In this document: in pieces, positions 57,169 through 60,000 of the stretch
Position numbering within the stretch: the first letter of the stretch is position 1
Layout: the number at the start of each line of letters is the position of its first letter
NCBI RefSeq assembly: GCF_030272615.1
Contig: NC_081406.1
Location: 145,949,091-146,009,090 of the forward strand
Reading direction: 5' to 3'
Source of the DNA: Cryptomeria japonica
Taxonomy: Eukaryota > Streptophyta > Pinopsida > Cupressales > Cupressaceae
DNA: 60,000 nt
Notes under the pieces: model-generated
The model's database searches: none
Told to the model about the DNA's origin: nothing
The model's input: only the letters and a program-made list of their open reading frames with translations
Program-made: the position numbers and the translations under genes

Positions 57169-58391
57169 TATATCTCTTCAACTGCCAAACTTCTTCTTGT
57201 CATTACTCCTTTCCTCTTGTCTCCAATGATCCAATCTTCTGAATGATTTAATCTTACATACCTAGGACTCTTCTGACTTGTTGTTTCCTTGCTCCGATCT
57301 TCACTTATTGTTGAATTTTATGATACTATCAGAGTAACTGGTTTGACATTCTATTCTGGTATAGGTGTTACTAGTTCAATTATGATCATTTCCACTTTTG
57401 GTTCTCTCTCATAAGTTTTGATTTGACCTTTGTGCTGCTCATCTACCTTTACATTAGTGCTCTCCACAATTCTCTGCAATCTTTTTTTATAAGATTTATA
57501 TGCTTTGATTTCATTAGAATAACCAAGAAATACCCCTTCATCACATCTAGGATCAAATTTTCCAATGAAATCATCTCTTTTGATATAGTATTTACTACCA
57601 AAGATTCTAAAATACTTAATTATAGGTGTATGACCAAACCATAACTCATAAGGTGTCTTACCGGTGTCTCCTTTGATATGAACTCTGTTGAATGTGTACA
57701 CTACCATGCTAACAACTTCCCTCCAATAGATATGAGGAAAATTAGCTTCCATCATCATAGTTCTAGCTGCATCCAAGATAGTTATGTTCTTTCTTTCCAC
57801 AAAACCATTCTGCTAAGGTGTCCGAGGTGCAGACAACTGTCTCCTTATCCCATTCTTCTCACAATAAGCATACAATTCACCAGATGTGAATTCACCACCC
57901 TGATCGGATCTTGAGAATTTAATATTCAACCATGTCTCTCTCTCTCAACTTTATCTTTAAATATCTTGAACTTTTCAAAGGCTTCAGATTTCTCCCTTAG
58001 AAAAGTAGCCCACATCATTCTAGAATAGTCATCAATGATTAGCATGAAATATCTATCACCCTAAAAAACCTTTTATTTTAGTAGGACTACACAAATCAGT
58101 ATGAATAAGATCAAGAATATTATTAGATTTATCTTGTATACTCTTAAAATAATTTTTGACTTTCTTTCCCATTTGACATACCTTACATACCAGATTATAA
58201 GGCTTCATAATCTTAGGTATATCTCTAACTACCTTAGTTGAACTGATCTTTACAATGCAATCAAAATTCAAATGACACAACCTCTTATGCCATAGCCAAC
58301 TCTCATCAATTTGTGTAATTAAATATGTCTTTTCACCAGAGTTCAAATGAAAGATGTTACCTTGAGTCTCAGTATCGGTTGCAATCTCCAA
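57169..58391 (-). pseudogene. Element G GAG-pre-integrase and integrase
   Basis: 58391-58056 has WHKRLCHLNFDC and CKVCQMGKK (zinc domain) and LDLIHTDLCSPTK. The first catalytic Asp region near 58030 reads LIIDDYSRM in another frame. SDQGGEF near 57895 gives the second Asp, and QNGFVERKN near 57800 the Glu. 57800-57351 completes the C-terminus: KTPYELWFGHTP, GKFDPRCDEGVFLGYS and KRLQRIVESTNVKVDE. Frameshifts separate the parts. The remainder down to 57169 is the linker towards RT, where H inserted. Confidence 0.82.
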
Positions 58392-58430
58392 TCTAGATCT
58401 ATTAATGATTTTGCATTTTCCATCCTTGAA

Positions 58431-58829
58431 CTATAATTTAAATCCCTTATCCACCAATTGTACTACACTCAAAATATTATGCCTTAAGCCTTCAACATAA
58501 TAAACATTATCAGTTTCATTCTTACCATCCAATGATATAGTTCTTCTTCCTTTGATCATGCATGCTTTGTAATCTCCAAATCTAACTAGACCGACATCAA
58601 ATTCGTGCAAAGATAGGAACTTCCTTTTATCTCCAGTCATATGATGTGAACATCCACTATCTATCACCCATTCATCCTTATCTTCAACTTTAGCAGCAAG
58701 GACCTTCTTCTCATTTTGAATAACTAGTTCCGAAGCATCTTCCTTAATAGCCAAGAATACCCATTCCTTTCCATTTCCTGATCCACTAGCTGAATCTTGT
58801 GCTAGTTCATCATCAGAATCATCAGTCAA
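58431..58829 (-). pseudogene. Element G aspartic protease
   Basis: The active site WVIDSGCSHHMTGDKRKF is intact, in contrast to E and F. FGDYKACMIKGRR and YYVEGLRHNILSV follow. Upstream is an acidic Ser-rich linker from the nucleocapsid. Confidence 0.85.
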
Positions 58830-58839
58830 ACCTTCCTCA

Positions 58840-59760
58840 TCCGTATAGTAGCATGATTTGTCTTTGTTTCTCCTTTACTTATGCTTTCTCTAATAATCGT
58901 GGTTAGGCCTAAAAGATCTAGCTTTCTCGTCAAATCTTCAATTCCTCTTAGGAGATCTAGATGCAAAATGACCTATCTTATTACATGCAAAACATTTAAA
59001 AAGTGATTTTCCTTCATACTTACTTCCTCTCGGAACTTTAAGTACTCTTCTAGCAAATAGGGCTTCAAGTTGATCAAAATATTCATCTTCTCTCTTCATA
59101 TCCTCTAGTTCCTTTGCATATAGTACTTTCCAATCACTTTTTCCAGTTGACGATGTAGATGCATGAAAAACAAATTCAGTCTTTGTAGCTCCAGGAGGAA
59201 CAAATTATTCAAGCTCAAAAGAAGATAACTTTCCAACCAAAGTATTTCTATTAACAAAAGTGTTAGAAATTGTTCTCAACTCATTAATTGCAGTAGCCTT
59301 CATCTTGTAAGCCAGTAGCAAAGCTCTCAATACTTTAGAAACAATCTGATCTTCGCTCAGACATCCATCACAACATTGAATTCCTATGACAATTTCATTG
59401 ACTTTTTCCATAAAAGTAGTAATTCTTTCATCTTCCTCCATTTTTTCAGGTTCTCATATCTCACCCGGTAACCATCAAGTTTAGTAATTTTAATAGTAGG
59501 GTCACCTTCATTCAGAGTCTCTAACTTATCCCACATAGCTTTAGCAGATGATTTGTCGGATAGTCCCATAACTTGCTGATCAGAAAGGACACTCAAAAGG
59601 GTTTCTCTAGCTCTACAATCATTTTCAATGTTCTTATTCCAATCTGCCAAAGCAGGATTCCCTGATGTTGGATCATAAGGAGTATAGCCTTTCTGAGTGA
59701 TCTCCTAAATTTACTTGCTAGGACATCTCATATGAGTCTCCATCCAAAGATTCCATACCC
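58840..59760 (-). pseudogene. Element G gag
   Basis: 59650-59384 and 59441-59205 overlap in two frames and carry WDKLETLNEGDPTIKI, then the block TTFMEKVNEIVIGIQCC and KMKATAINELR. The knuckle near 58960-59000 reads FACNKIGHFASRSP, so its last Cys is lost. Breaks near 59440 and 59200. Confidence 0.8.
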
Positions 59761-59886
59761 TTTAGTTTGTTCCTTCAAGCCTAGGGTTATGCTTCTGGTA
59801 AGAAATATAAGTTGAATGATTATTTGTGATAGGATCTTTCTCAAGCGGTTAAGATTCTATAGAGAGGACCAAGCTCTGATACCAAT

Positions 59887-60000
59887 TGTTAGGATAACTG
59901 GTGGATAACTGAGAGGGGAGGAGTGAATCAATTGTCAATAGATTGTGAATCTTTAAGCAAATGAAACCTTCTACCAAAATACATAAACCAAAGACTAGAA
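59887..60000 (-). repeat. Element G 5' LTR, start only (cut by the window edge)
   Basis: TGTTAGGATAACTGG matches 38936 onward. Hairpin 2 is at 59904-59936. The PBS lies at 59873-59886. Confidence 0.88.

Larger units (their letters stand above)
38936..60000 (-). mobile_element. Copia element G, host of the H/I/J/K nest; 5' LTR runs off the window
   Basis: On the minus strand the 5' LTR begins beyond 60000 and ends at 59887. The PBS (59873-59886, ATTGGTATCAGAGC) follows, then gag, protease and integrase (59760-57169). Element H is inserted at 57163/42083. RT and RNase H lie at 42082-40540, the PPT at 40140-40153 and the 3' LTR at 38936-40139. The H target duplication is CTAAA/TTAAA (42078-42082, 57164-57168; one mismatch). 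Several stops make G defective. Confidence 0.85.

Overview
This is a repeat-dominated window of about 36% G+C from a large-genome land plant. A gymnosperm is a guess from the density and age of nested LTR elements, not proven. The only non-transposon gene I can support is a broken gene for the large subunit of replication protein A (RPA1), at the left edge. A Copia element with an AATAC target-site duplication (TSD) splits it. Nearly everything else is LTR retrotransposon, and most boundaries are fixed by TG...CA ends, primer binding sites (PBS), polypurine tracts (PPT) and 5-bp TSDs.

Left block (1-18190, + strand). The RPA1 remnant is at 284-1508 and resumes at 18106. Between them lies Copia element C1 (1509-18105). 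Its 5' LTR holds element D (1885-10423, TSD CTTAT), a Gypsy-derived element with one long uninterrupted protease-bearing ORF and no reverse transcriptase or integrase. The 3' LTR of C1 holds solo LTR L (16562-17354, TSD CAGAG).

Middle block (18190-38744, mainly - strand). A tandem LTR-internal-LTR-internal array (copies A and B, about 18190-28281) carries two cistrons and no reverse transcriptase. It abuts a C1-type LTR fragment (28282-28488), which abuts a broken Copia element F (28489-28615 and 35180-38744). F is split by a complete but defective Copia element E (28616-35179, TSD ATAAC).

Right block (38936-60000). Copia element G (- strand, running off the right edge) contains H (42083-57163, noncoding, + strand). 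H contains I (about 42968-55484, TSD CACCT). I contains J in its 5' LTR (43809-49627, TSD TAGAT) and solo LTR K in its 3' LTR (53997-54767, TSD AAATC). This is a four-level nest.

The most interesting system is the set A/B, I and J. These are three different LTR lineages with the same plan: a coiled-coil Gag-like ORF1 with four CCHC-type knuckles, a spacer of roughly 300-450 bp, then a long ORF2 of unknown function recognisably shared between lineages. They have no protease, integrase, reverse transcriptase or RNase H, but keep the Copia-type PBS, PPT and 5-bp TSD. They look like an organised non-autonomous family moved in trans by Copia machinery. The Copia-type LTRs, autonomous and non-autonomous alike, also share two hairpins near their 3' ends whose stems vary in a compensating way between families. 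This argues for a conserved RNA or DNA structure next to the PBS.
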